DNA from: Straminergon stramineum
Taxonomy: Eukaryota; Streptophyta; Bryopsida; Hypnales; Calliergonaceae
Reading direction: 5' to 3'
Length of the DNA stretch: 64,000 bases
Assembly (NCBI GenBank): GCA_963920665.1
Contig: OY987268.1
Location: 9,798,501 to 9,862,500, forward strand
Part shown: positions 34,457 to 46,172 of the stretch, piece by piece
How the letters are laid out: every line of letters begins with the position of its first letter
Position numbering within the stretch: the stretch's first letter is position 1
Notes under the pieces: generated by a model
The model's input: only the letters and a program-made list of their open reading frames with translations
What the model was told of the DNA's origin: nothing
Databases searched by the model: none
Program-made: the position numbers and the translations under genes

Positions 34457-35590
34457 CTCTTAAAGCATTTTATGAGCCAAAATGTATTTTTGTGTTTTGA
34501 AGCAAGCCCCTATGATATGATGAATGCAATTTTATAATTCTTTTTCAAAAAAATTAGGTAGAGTGGGATGTTCTTCTACGCTCCTAGCTTTCCAATGAAC
34601 CAATTTACAAGTGAAACAAGTTTGTTGTTAGATATTTATATCATTTTTTATTTGTCTAAGATTTTGGATAGCTAAGAAAGGTACTTTGTAAAAATGGGAC
34701 TTTCTTCTATAGTAGATTAGATCTAGACCTACAAGGAATGTTTTTTATTCATTTCAATTTTGATTAGTGATGTAAAAATCATGAAGAGTTTTGTCTCCAA
34801 GAAATCATAAATTCTTCTAGGAAAAATCTTAGATGAGGTTTATTTGTTAGTGCATTGGATTTGGATGGTTTGCTACCACATTTCCACCATTTTGATTGCC
34901 ATGTTCCTAGTCTATAACAGATTCATGAGCAATTTTATTTCCCTATCATCTTGTACATCTAGTCATATAATTTTTCTTTAAAGAATGAATATCAAGTTTA
35001 GTATTACTAATTTTTTTCCGCTAAATTCTCAATTCTTTTTTTTCAGTAGAATATAAAAATCATCAAATTGTGGAAGAGACCATTTTTTTCCAAAAGGTTA
35101 TAAATTGAACTTTCTCTATTTGGAAGTATTGAAAAAATCTTATTTCACTAGTGCACTACTTTGTATAATACGATCTTGGAGATGCTTATATATTAAGCTT
35201 TGAAAATTGGTATAGAAGCAAATGCAAATTGGTTCAAGATACTATGATTAGGAGTTCAAAAGAAAATTACAAATCTCTTGAATCCACCTTTTCATCAAAA
35301 TGTATTGTTTTGTGATGGTTTTGTTAAAGAACATTCCAAATGTTTTTATGGGTTAATTCAATATTCTCTCCTAAGGAAGCATTTGTTCACCCTTGCATGG
35401 ATGGAAACTTGTTCTCAAAGTCCTACATTCTTAGCCCTTACAAGATGTGCCCCCCCCCCCCCCAATCCCTTGTGACCAAGGTAATCACCAAAATGCTGGG
35501 ATTATTGGACTAATAGATGCATTCTTTGTTTCTCTAGTGAATAGTAAAGTCGTCCATTGGCCACTTTTCGGCCTCAATGTCCTTTAAGGA
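34457..35590. mobile_element. TTAA element family J, about 1.13 kb
   Basis: Left end CTCTTAAAGCATTTTATGAGCC and inverse right end TCCTTAAAGGACATTGAGGCC pair imperfectly between TTAA 34453-34456 and 35591-35594. The interior has no supported gene; a run of 14 C (35450-35463) ends the only modest frame. Confidence 0.6.
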
Positions 35591-35652
35591 TTAATCTCTC
35601 TAAGTTTCTTATAGTAACTTCTCATTCAATGGAGCCCAAGTTGAGACATTAA

Positions 35653-35742
35653 TGTGTGTTTAATTCTTAAAGGATGAAGCCCATGCTCAAACATTGATGT
35701 GTGTTTAATCCTTGAAGGATGAAGCTCATGATTGTGTAGTCA
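35653..35742 (+). repeat. 45-bp tandem duplication
   Basis: The string tgtgtgtttaattcttaaaggatgaagc recurs 45 bp later with two changes. The duplicated unit carries the left end of element K, so two candidate left ends exist. Confidence 0.75.
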
Positions 35743-36438
35743 GACGTCAAAACCGTGTGCACTTTATCCTTCATTTTGTTTCTATATATCAGTGAAATGT
35801 TTTAGTTTTATTTTTCAGAGATGAAGTCACAAGTCTAGAATATGTCATAAGAATTTCAGATTTTTTGGAAAAATTTCAAATTATCATGAATTTTTGAAGA
35901 AATAGTAAAGAAAATTCATGTAAAATACAACATGCTAAAAGAATAAGAAAATTTCAGAGTAGAAGAACATTATATTACAAAAAATTAAAGTATAAATAAA
36001 AATTCCACAAACCTCTATATTTAAAAATGTAGCCATAGTTCTTCAACTTCAAACTTTGATAAAATTTTATTTCTATGGATTTTTTCAAAATTTTCAAGTG
36101 GAGTAAAAAACCCACTTTAGAAGCTTCGTTTTTGTTTTGTTTTTTTCTCAAAAGCCAAAGTATGCAATTTTTGAATGTTAAAATCAATTTTTTAAGGACC
36201 CCCCCCCTTCAAAATATGAAATATATTCTAGAGGTATATTGTTTTTTTGACAAATTACATCATATTAAATCAAAAAAAGTAACAAGTAATATAAGTTGGA
36301 TGTAATTCAATGATTTGTATATAACATTGGTAACTATTTCCATAACAAAAATTGGATGAAAGCCATCTATTCTTCAATATGAAAGAAGACTATTTGAGCA
36401 TCCATCAACCCTAAATGGTCCTTAGCGTCCTTTAAGAG
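35664..36438. mobile_element. TTAA element family K (tentative)
   Basis: Left end TTCTTAAAGGATG after TTAA 35660-35663 pairs with the inverse right end CTCTTAAAGGACG before CTAA 36439-36442. Non-coding; a run of nine C is at 36199-36207. Only the first 13 bases support it. Confidence 0.45.
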
Positions 36439-36442
36439 CTAA

Positions 36443-36975
36443 AGCCAAGTTTAGGGGGCTCTTTGCTCCTTATTCTCTCTTCTTTCTTTATTGATTACAA
36501 CCTTTTTAAAAGAAAAATGGAAAGAAAAACAGAATAAACACCCCATACCATCTTTGATACATTAAGAATAAGGTGTGTGTATTTGGCTCATTTGGAGCTT
36601 GATTAATTCATAGAATTAGTAGCCCTAAAGAGCTTGCCAATTATGCCAGGAGATTACTCTTGCTTTGCTGATTTTGATATTCATCAAATATTCACATACA
36701 ATATTTTTAAACTATATGTTCCAAATTGTATATAATTTTGGATATTTGTATGTAGAAAATTGGTGTATGTTTTAGTCTTTAAAAAGCACAGAATGTTGTC
36801 AACATTGACAAGCAAGATGAAAACAAGTATTTTAGTAATGAGATGGAATGAAACAAGTTTTTCAAGAATGAATAAGTACAATGAAACTTCAATGTTTCAA
36901 TTTTTCAAAGAAACAATCTATATGATTCAAAGAATTGTGAAGTGAAATGAAATTCAACTAGCACGAATCTAAGTG
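36443..36975. other. Non-coding spacer
   Basis: No gene seen; overlapping short frames on both strands at 36684-36945 are typical of AT-rich noise. The word attcaacta precedes the hairpin (36952-36960) and follows it (38037-38045). Confidence 0.5.
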
Positions 36976-38040
36976 GAATTGGGTGATTGCAAGAAACACC
37001 TGCGAGTTTCGTTGTGTTTTTTTTTGGAGCGCTATAACTTTTGAATTATGAATCCGATTCCAAAACCAAAAAAACTATTTCTAGATATCTTTCTTGTTAT
37101 TGTAATCCTTATTTTTCAGAAATTTTAAAAAATCGTTTTATATTTAAAATTCAATTTTGATAATTTGTCACACTTTGACGTTTAGGGTTTTTTTATACTA
37201 TTGAGTGGTTTAAATTAGTGATTTTCAGTTGAAATTTCTATGGTATATTAGTTTAGTAGGCATACATGTGCCTACCAAAGGAAATCTAAAAATTCATTAT
37301 TTTATATCCTCCACGTTCATGCAAACATGCCTCTCTTGCGTGCGCAATTCTAAACAATAGAGATAGTTTTGAACTTGTTTTTTTGCTCAAATCTCATCAT
37401 CAAAAAGTCGTCCCAAATGGCCAATTTTTAGTTTTCTTGAAAATTGTTTTTCCTATTTTCTACAAATTAAAACGTCAAAGTATGTATTTTCTTTGTTAAA
37501 ATTCTATGTCCCAAAATATATCATGGAAAATACATACTTTGACGTTTTAATTTGTAGAAAATAGGAAAAACAATTTTCAAGAAAACTAAAAATTGGCCAT
37601 TTGGGACGACTTTTTGATGATGAGATTTGAGCAAAAAAACAAGTTCAAAACTATCTCTATTGTTTAGAATTGCGCACGCAAGAGAGGCATGTCTGCATGA
37701 ACGTGGAGGATATAAAATAATGAATTTTTAGATTTCCTTTGGTAGGCACATGTATGCCTACTAAACTAATATACCATAGAAATTTCAACTGAAAATCACT
37801 AATTTAAACCACTCAATAGTATAAAAAAACCCTAAATGTCAAAGTGTGACAAATTATCAAAATTGACTTTTAAATATAAAATGATTTTTTAAAATTTCTG
37901 AAAAATAAGGATTACAATAACAAGAAAGATATCTAGAAATAGTTTTTTTGGTTTTGGAATCGGATTCATAATTCAAAAGTTATAGCGCTCCAAAAAAAAC
38001 ACAACGAAACTGGTAGGTGTTTCTTGCAATCACCCAATTC
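36976..38040. repeat. Giant near-perfect inverted repeat (hairpin)
   Basis: The left arm 36976-37490 (515 bp) and right arm 37527-38040 (514 bp) are inverse copies with only a handful of differences, for example at 37009-37012 against 38013-38016, the T run at 37017, and single bases near 37324 and 37188. The loop 37491-37526 is 36 nt. The outermost bases GAATTGGGTGATTGCAAGAA resemble the ends of family N. Neither arm has a coding frame. A transcript would fold into about 515 bp of double-stranded RNA. Confidence 0.95.
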
Positions 38041-38049
38041 AACTACACT

Positions 38050-41000
38050 ATCTTCAATTCTAATTCTATCAATCAGTGCTACTTAGACCAGCCAAATTCT
38101 TGGAAATTGTAGTATCTGAAACGACGCATGTTACATTAAGATGAATTGTGAAATTGTTTAGGTTTCCATAAAAGACAATACTTATGATAATGTTGACCAC
38201 ATGAGATATCTCCATGGCTTGCTTCTTGTAAGAAATCACTTGACGATCAAGTTCCTCAACAACATCAAGGTTTAACTACCAATTGGAATTTGGAGAAGAT
38301 AGGCACTGAAGAATAGTACTTTGTCAGAATTTGAAGGTGTTGGCTGCTTCAAACAGGCATTTGTAGCAACTACTCCTTCAAAAGCCACCATATCGGTAGA
38401 TGGAGATGGTGGTCTTTCTACAAACAAAGGTTTTGACAATGTTGGCTTTCCATTAAAAAATTCTTTGTATGGTGGCCTTTCATATTGCAAGTGGCACTCT
38501 AGGAATTGTTGCCACCAATTCCAAGAAAAATGCTTGCAAAATTTTAAAAGGCCTCTATCTCTATGCCTTTAGCATCAATATTGTACCTCACATAACCTTT
38601 ACGTGATGTGTATTTGGTCAACTTCATGCTAATCTTAGTTGAAACCTCCATAGCATTCAATTGCTTGACAATTGTGACTCTAGCACTTTTGTTCATTATT
38701 GGTTGCTTACATCACAACCAAGAATGTCTTTTACGTTGAGTTTTAGCCATTTTGTAATGGACTTCAATCCAACTCGACTCTTAGAATACCACTAGAACAA
38801 GAAAGTGAACATCAAAGGGTTAAAACTAAACAAACCAAAACCAAATCGTCAATCTAGAAATATTTGCACAAATGCCCATTTTTACATAAAAATTGACAAA
38901 TACCAAAAAAGAAGAAACGGCAAACTAGCAAAACTAGTGGCATTAATCAAGATCAAGAATGAGATCTTTTGGAAGGCACTTATGACATTAGGGTCTCTTG
39001 ATATTCCACCAATCACTCTATGAAACAAGGGGCAAATTCCTTTCTCAAGTTCTTCAAGACTCCATTTCGGTTGGTGAGCAAAGTATGTCTCAAATGTGGC
39101 AACAACATTGGAGTGATAGCATGTCACAAGTCAACGCAATTTCTCTAGCTAACAATGCTGAGATCAACCTTGTAATTCTTTGAGGAGCATTTATAAAATC
39201 TAATGATTTTTCCAAATGCATCAAAAGAAATCTCAAAATTAGAAACGCTAAAGTTATATAACTCCTACTAAGCACAAACATAGAAATTGTGATCACAAAG
39301 AGTGCTAGTCACATCTGACAACCACACTTGTCACTTTGGCTCATAAAATCTTGAGCAAAGATGGCATGGATCCTATCCAAAGTAAGGTCAATGATAGTCT
39401 TTCTCTTCTGACCGATTCCAACCTTGGCAAAGCGTTGCACTGGTTAAACATGATGTGCAAGCTTTTTGCAAACACAGATCATCAAGGATGTAAAACTTAT
39501 AAGTCTTTATACTCGTCTCTATGCTCTTCTTCTCATAATGTCTACTGATTATGTAGCCTAATGCACACAAAAGTTTGAGTAAGGTCTCACCAAGGTAATT
39601 CATTAGAAAAAATTTCAGCCCTCAAAGGGGCTGCTTCCCAGTGAGAAGTTCCCCTCAAAGGAACGCACAGCCCCTTTGAGGAATAGTGGTCACTATTCAT
39701 CATCAATGATGAATAGTGCCAAAATAAAAAAATATTTAAAAAATATTTAAATATTTAAAAATGTGTATTTTTAAATTAAATAATATTTAAATAATATTAA
39801 ATATTAAAAATAATATTAAAATAATAATAGCAATCTGACGTGGTCGCACTAATGCCACATCAGATCTCACAATTTTGTAATTTTGAATTTATTTTAAGAT
39901 TAATGTTTTAATTATTTTTTTAATATTTTTTTAATTCTGAAATTGAACTGTCCCACGTGAATGAGGCTCTGTAGTTCGCTGGCTGGGGGAAAAAAAATTT
40001 TAAGAAAAAAAAAATTCGAATTTTTTTTTTCCGGCCACAGTTCCCTGCCGTTCCCTGCTGTCCAGGACTCACAGCCCCTTAGAGGGTTCATATTTTTTCT
40101 AATGTTTACCATCTTTGTGCAAAACTTCAAAGAAAAATGTAGAAATTAGTTCAATGAGCTCCACCAAAGTTGTCTCATACAAATCTTCAATCTCCACATC
40201 ACTAGAGATGCCACTAACTTTTCGCCAAGCATTGAATCTATTGCCCGCCCACCATTCTAAGTATAGTGACTTTTGATTACCACCTTACTTTACAAGCTCC
40301 ATCTCTTTTTTGTCAAGTTGCATGAATCCCTTCCTTAGGTACTCGATCTTGTCATCACTCTATGGATCAAGAACATGCATGATGGGAGGATCATCATCAC
40401 TGTCGTCATCTCTTGGAAGCTAAAAAACATCCTCCTCGCTAGGTTTAGTTACGAATTCCATATCCTCTTCTTAGTCAACCAGCCAATGAGGATCTTCGAC
40501 ATTGAAGAACATATAAGATTGAATAGCAAAGCAATCAATTTTAGCAAGCTTATGAGCATTGCCAATTGCAAGAGATGCAAGATTAGATACAACTTCACTA
40601 CCAGAACAATGCAATTCGGATCCATACACAACAATGAAAGCCTCGTAGAAATAATTAGATGAGTCATGATGTTCACTCAAATTGCTCTTCGAAGTAATAA
40701 TGACAAAAGATGTTATAGGATCCAAGTTTGAAATGTCTTGCAATGTGCTCTGATTTTCCATTGCTATAGCACTCATCAAGATGAACATAAACAAAGCTCA
40801 CAACAAGAAATAGGTTGGTAAGTGGCAATAGAATGCAGGAAGACAAAATAGAAACGGTTGGCGGTAAGAAACAAGAACAAATGATAGCATGATGAAGTAG
40901 GAAAACGATGTTGGACATGTACCAAACCTTATATGGTGTATTATACAATATAAATCACCAAATATACACCCCCTATTCTTAATGCCAAAAACTGGATAGG

Positions 41001-41172
41001 GGTCTCTGGATTTTGCAAATCCTTGCTTGCTTTCTAGTATGTAATTTACACCATCAACATGCGGCACTACCTCAAAATCATTGCTTATGTTTTCCTTGGC
41101 TTGTCTTCTTGCCATTTGGGCCTCATACAAGTTGCAATGGTGAGAATGTTCTAATAAACAATTATAGGGCAA
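38050..41172 (-). pseudogene. Decayed tyrosine recombinase-like gene (Crypton/DUF3504 type?)
   Basis: Read on the minus strand, the region carries one long broken coding sequence. From 41172 it gives MPYNCLLEHSHHCNLYEAQM, then blocks at 40794-40471, then RKGFMQLDKKEMELVK and, at about 40270-40115, GNRFNAWRKVSG, IEDLYETTLVELIELIS and FFFEVLHKDGK. After element Q it continues YLGETLLKLLCALGYIISRH, ILDD and FAKS (39590-39480), ELYNFSVSNFEISFDAFGK (39260-39200), FHRVIGGIS (about 39020) and QYERPPYKEFFNGKP (38490). The order WL..., L..L..L..FF.EV.KKDG..Y...SL, LDD..F... and a final YERP box matches DUF3504/KIAA1958-like tyrosine recombinases as I know them. Around ten stops and shifts show that it is dead. 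The family call is an inference needing a profile search. Confidence 0.5.
39594..40110. mobile_element. TIR element Q inside the recombinase remnant
   Basis: Inverted ends CATTAGAAAAAATTTCAGCCC and (inverse) CATTAGAAAAAATATGAACCC continue into CTC(A/T)AAGGGGCTG. The interior is extremely AT-rich (39720-39840), with a palindrome agtggtcactattcatcatc... at 39686-39720 and GC-rich patches. Removing it rejoins codons for HKDGK and YLGET in frame. The target duplication is short (TAAT at most) and unresolved. Confidence 0.72.
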
Positions 41173-41362
41173 CCCTCTCTAACTTTTGCAATCAAAACCA
41201 CTTCACTTCATGATGGTTGAATAAGCTTAGTTGGTGTGTGCTCTTGCACATTAAATTTTGGCTCTATTCCAATGGGCATTCAAATATCTACCTTTCTCTA
41301 TTGCTAAAGTACAATGGTTTCTACTTTTGTGGCATTGGTATACTAGGAAAGAAGAAATTTAA

Positions 41363-41575
41363 CCCCTCAACCGGTCCAAAGTTTTCTCCAAGATTTACGA
41401 TTTGAGAAAAATCATCATTAAATATTTTTTGGAAGCATATTTTGGAATTCATATGCAAAATAAGTTGTAGATTTTGAGTTGTAGATTCCATTTGTACGAT
41501 AAGATTCACCAATGCTACAACCAATATATTTTTATAAATTTTGGAAAAATATCACAATTCCTTATTAAAATCTTA
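41363..41575 (+). mobile_element. TTAA element family A, truncated copy A5
   Basis: Starts CCCCTCAACCGGTCC after TTAA 41359-41362 and follows family A through tgagaaaaatcatc and ggaagcatattttggaatt, then stops matching near 41575. The right end is missing. Confidence 0.7.
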
Positions 41576-42840
41576 TTAGTATTTATGCATTAGCCATATT
41601 ATATTTTAATTTATTATTGAATGTTTTCCTAATTGAAATCCCTAAAGGACTCCAATTTCTTGAAATCCTAAATTGTTTCAAAATACTTATATCTAAAGCA
41701 AAGCTAAAATCTTCATCTATATTTATATTCTAATACATGCAATTGTAAGTTCTTTTAGGCTAACTTGTTCAAAACTAGTACATCCTCCTCAAATTCTAGA
41801 ATGAAAATCACCACTTATTGCGAGTTCAATGAGTCTAAACTTCAAAAATGATTTTTTCTAGCATGTGTAAAATTTACCAAAAAAAACTTTCATATTCATC
41901 ATTTAAAACATATGAAGTAGACCATAGTATTTGATAATGAAAAAGCTAAATTTTTGCCTTAAAATCTTGAATACAAAATTGAGAATTATTGATCTTCAAG
42001 GCGAGAATGATTTAGTAAACAACAAGTACCCTTTTTGTCTAATCTTTGTAAAAGTTTTGAAAATTGAGTTAAAAAATGACTTTATTTTTCTACAAAACAA
42101 GACTCTTTACAATTTTGACATTCATAGGTGGATCAAAATTTTCAATGTAGATTAGAATACATTCTATGAGATAAAAATTGAAAATTTTTTTTTGAAAATT
42201 TTCTTTTCTTTTTAGTTTTAATTGATAGAGAATTTTCACATCAAAATTAATAGAGATTCTTCACATTGATAGACAACTTATAGTCCCATGTAATAAAAAG
42301 ACATGATTGAAATTCAAATATATTATAGAAGGCTAAATTGAGTTTAGAAATGATGTTTGACAATATGGCCCATGGAATTGGGTCTTCACCCCTCAAAATT
42401 TGAAGAAGCTGACTTTGGGCTTTTTGATAACTCAAACAACTTCTATTAACTTCAAAATTTTAGATGTTTTGGATGAAATTTTTAGGATGAATGCTACTCA
42501 TTATAATCTATGTGCGACGTTTTGTTTCACATCATTCCAATAAATATTGCAAAAATTAGAAGTTTTTTTTGCTTTCAATGTCAAACTAGGGAACAAACAA
42601 AAATTTCTAAAAAATAAAATTTTTTTTTAGGGATTATATAGATTGATAACTACTCAAAAAAATTTGAACCATTTAATTTCTAATTGAGATGAAAGTTATG
42701 AAGAGTTTTATTGGCAGGCAAAAAACATACAAAGTTGTCTTTTGATCTAAATTTTGAAAATTTAAAATAAAAATAAAAATATATGATAATAATATTTTAT
42801 ACTAGAATATTCTCACCATTGCGGACGAAACTGAGTTTTC
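41576..42840. other. Non-coding AT-rich spacer
   Basis: No gene supported; 41931-42155 is open but low-complexity. The part 41640-41840 resembles the inverse or direct form of 12700-12930, suggesting an old repeat fragment. Confidence 0.5.
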
Positions 42841-43740
42841 TAACATCATAGTGATTTTGGGTAGCTCACTACGAATGGAATTTTTACTTTTGTTCTTTGA
42901 AATTTTCACACAATGTGGGGATGAATTTTTTCTTTGAGGCCCAAAAATTTTCATAACTTTTGACTACATGGTTAAAAAGTTATTGTATGATATGGAGTTC
43001 TTTTTTCAACCTCAGTAGTTCGGGAGGAAATTTTTTTTTTCAAAAACAAAAATTTGAAATCGGTTTTCTAGATTTATATATACATTTGTGTGTGTGTGTG
43101 TGTGTATAAAGCTTTGAATCATATTATTTTGATTAATGAGATGAAAGTTATGAGGGTTTTTAGTTTGTAGGCATCTATGTATTCTCTAATCTAAAATAAA
43201 CTTTGAAGTCTTTTATTTAATTCAATTTTCAATATTTTTAGAAATAAAATAAAATCATAGGTTGTAGATTGTTTATTACAACCATTGGGATTGGTAGTTT
43301 TTAATTCCATAACTAAATTCTTAACAATTTAGTACTTTGAAACATTTTGCTACTTCTTTCTACTTACTATTTTTTTCCTATATGTTGTACAATTCCAAAT
43401 GATCTAAATTTTTTCAAGCATGTGGCCAACTTGCCTTCAAGAATAAATCTAAAGAAGCACCGCCATTTTGGACATTTTCATACAAGCGTGACCTTGTGAA
43501 GTGTAGTTGTCCTATTTTTTGTAGGGCCTAAAAAAGGATTTTTGTTAATTCAACTCTCATATCTTGCAATCCACACACTAGATATTTCTTAATTTTTTGC
43601 ACATCTTCTCAAAGGAGAGTACTACAAGATCCCATGGTTATATGTGTCCCCAAATGTCTTTTTTTCTAAATTTGGTACTTGTTTAGAAATGGTAGTTTTG
43701 GAGTGTTTTGGGTGAAAATATAGTCACAAAACTTTAGGGA
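42841..43740 (+). mobile_element. TTAA element family B, copy B4, left end lost
   Basis: Matches B1 from the words gtgattttgggtagctcact onward and ends AACTTTAGGGA before TTAA 43741-43744. The left terminal repeat is absent. A TG microsatellite (about 43087-43106) has arisen inside it. Confidence 0.72.
43087..43106 (+). repeat. (TG)n microsatellite
   Basis: About ten TG units within family B copy B4. Other B copies have no such run. Confidence 0.9.
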
Positions 43741-43744
43741 TTAA

Positions 43745-44971
43745 CAATTCTCAATTTCTTGTAAGATTTATTGGCATATTCGTTTTTTCTTTCATTCAAT
43801 ACCACCTTCCAATTTAGAATTTTTGAAAAGATATATATGAAAGTTTTTTTGGTTAAATTTTTTTTTCATAAGTGTTTAACCTAGTTTCCAACATATTGAT
43901 AAATGTACAAGTTATTGGACATATCAGTTTTTTTGGTTTTTTGTAAAATGTTGAAACACAAAACTTCACCTTCTAGAAGGGCTAGAAAAAACTACATTTT
44001 GAAGTATAGGCACATTGAACTTGCTATTGGTGGGGATATTTGCTCTAAAATTTTAGGAAAATGTACTTGAATAAGCCAACCAAAAGATTTGATGGATTTG
44101 TTAAAAAATAATTATTAATGAAGATTTTGACATTACTTTGGGAATGAGTATTTTGAAGAAGTTTTGGGTCTCTAAAAACAATGGTCCCTTGCAAGTTAAA
44201 ATCCAAGCTCATCATTTCTAAGCTCTCAATTTTATCTCACCTACTTACCTACTGAATTTTTTGGTGTAACAAATAATTTGGAATATGTTTTAAGAGAATG
44301 CCAAAAGAATAGATCATCTTCATGATAATGGAACTATGTTTACCTCATAAAGTATTCCATTGATATGTGGTTGCTTTACATAGACAAGCAAAGTGTATTC
44401 AAGTTCTTTGAAATGCAATAAGGTAGGAGGCTCAAATTCTGGAGGGGCATTTAGAATTGACCCTACAAAAGGCCAAAAAGTGTCCATGTTGTTTTGCAAA
44501 TGGATGAACCTTTTTTGAGTCAAAAAATGTTAATACTTTTGCTTCATTTTAGGACTATGATGAAGTGCCAATTGTTACTCTGATGAGCGTAGTTTGCTAG
44601 TAGTTTGCTTGTAATTCAACTCTTCATTAACTTAGCCTTAAATACAAGTGTTGTGAAGGAATAGCAATGATTATCTTTTCTGGTAGGAAGTGCTCACTTT
44701 GATGATTGACATGAACAAGCAAAGCAATGTATAAATTAGTTTTTGGACACAATTGTTCTCTTCAAAGGCTTGTTTGTGATTAGTAACTACTATAGCTAAT
44801 GGGCAGGAATAGTGACCTACGGCCATATCACTTTGAAATACTGTATTAATTCTCTTTCACTGGCAAAATTTTGAAAGAATCCCCAGTCATTGCCTTTGCT
44901 TTTCTCTCACCACTAAAAAAATTTCGGCCTATTCTATAGCATTGATTTGCACATAGAGGTTCATGACCCTT
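43745..44971. other. Non-coding spacer with old repeat fragment
   Basis: The part around 43950-44010 (cttcaccttctagaaggg...) resembles the inverse of 12910-12960. No gene is recognised; the minus-strand frame 44320-44523 has no motif. Confidence 0.5.
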
Positions 44972-45653
44972 CAGAAAGGCATCTTCTAACTATTAGAAAA
45001 TTTCTAAACTTTTTGTGGAACCTCTCATGGGATCCCACAACACATGTAGAGGTTCATATTTTTACTCTACACATTGGCCTAAGGGGGAAAAAACCCAATC
45101 GTTTAATTATTGATGGCTAGGGAATCTTCTACACCGAGGAGAATCTTGGCAAACCGACTTCACTGTTGGTTCTTGGGCATGTTCTTAACTTGAAGTCACG
45201 CTCCTTGGACTAAAGATTCCTCCACAATCTCATCTTGATATTTTGAACATCTACAAGCTAACAACTAGGGTTCTGCTATTTCATCGATGAAATGAGGAAA
45301 CTGAAACCTATCTCTAGGAACTGACCTATATGCCTCACCAAGGTCCCCTTGACCAATATTTGCGTAGAGATGTGCTCGCTACATGGGTTTTTGAGCCTAG
45401 TACACTCATCATTCGGAATTGATCAAATTGCCATGATTAGTTGGGTTCTAACCTATTTATAATTTGTGGTTGGGCCATTCTAGCTATAATATTCTAAATA
45501 TAGACCACATACTATATTGGTATGTGACACACCTAATTTGATTCTACACTCTTTGGGGGGCTTTTTGTATATAAACTGCATTTAAAATAACAAAATACGG
45601 AAAAAAAAAAAAAAAAAAAGAGTGAGACCTTGGTGACAAATTAGGGACTCACA
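44972..45653 (-). mobile_element. Truncated LTR, reverse orientation
   Basis: The inverse of 45653 downwards starts TGTGAGTCCCTAATTTGTC and follows the first 680 bp of the LTR at 22952, including the signature words ggggctttttgtatata-type and ccatgagaggttc. It breaks off near 44972. A poly-A run of about 20 (45600-45619) has expanded inside it. Confidence 0.82.
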
Positions 45654-45850
45654 TACCTACAACATAAACATCTATGATATAAATATCCTATAACCATGGA
45701 AGGTGCTTATAACATAGGTACCTACAATATAGACACCTATAATTATAAACATCCCTATAATTATGCAAGATATCTATAATATAGGTACCAATAACATAGA
45801 AGCCTGGGCTCTTAAGCTCATGGGCTCAAGATCCTAGGCTCACATACTAG
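45654..45850. repeat. AT-rich cctataatatagg repeat block S2
   Basis: Degenerate units such as acctataat, ctataatataggtacc and ataacataggtacc fill the block. It ends ggctcacatactag, the inverse of ctagtatgtgagcc at S1 (24885). It abuts the LTR start at 45653. Confidence 0.6.
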
Positions 45851-46168
45851 CAATTGTAACAATCAAACGAATGAAAAAATAAGAACAAAAAATGTTGATT
45901 ACCCCTTTTAGTCATTTCATTTATCTTTTGATCGATGATTGCATTGATGGAGGGGGAAACTACAACTTGGAGTTGTTTTGCTATTAAAAGCCGAATTTGA
46001 TTGATTTGCAATGTCACAAAGTGCAACAGGAAGATCATTATGGGATATAAAATTATGGCCAGTAAGAAGATCATCTTGGTATGAAGGGAGTATATAAGGA
46101 AATAGAAAGGAAAATTTTGTTGATGCCTTTCACATTAGGAATGACTTAGTCTATGCGAAAATGTCCTT
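45851..46168. other. Non-coding spacer
   Basis: No feature recognised. Confidence 0.5.
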
Positions 46169-46172
46169 TTAA

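Noticed and set aside
35450..35463. Run of 14 C as a functional motif
   Set aside because: A simple homopolymer inside element J, possibly unstable or a sequencing artefact.
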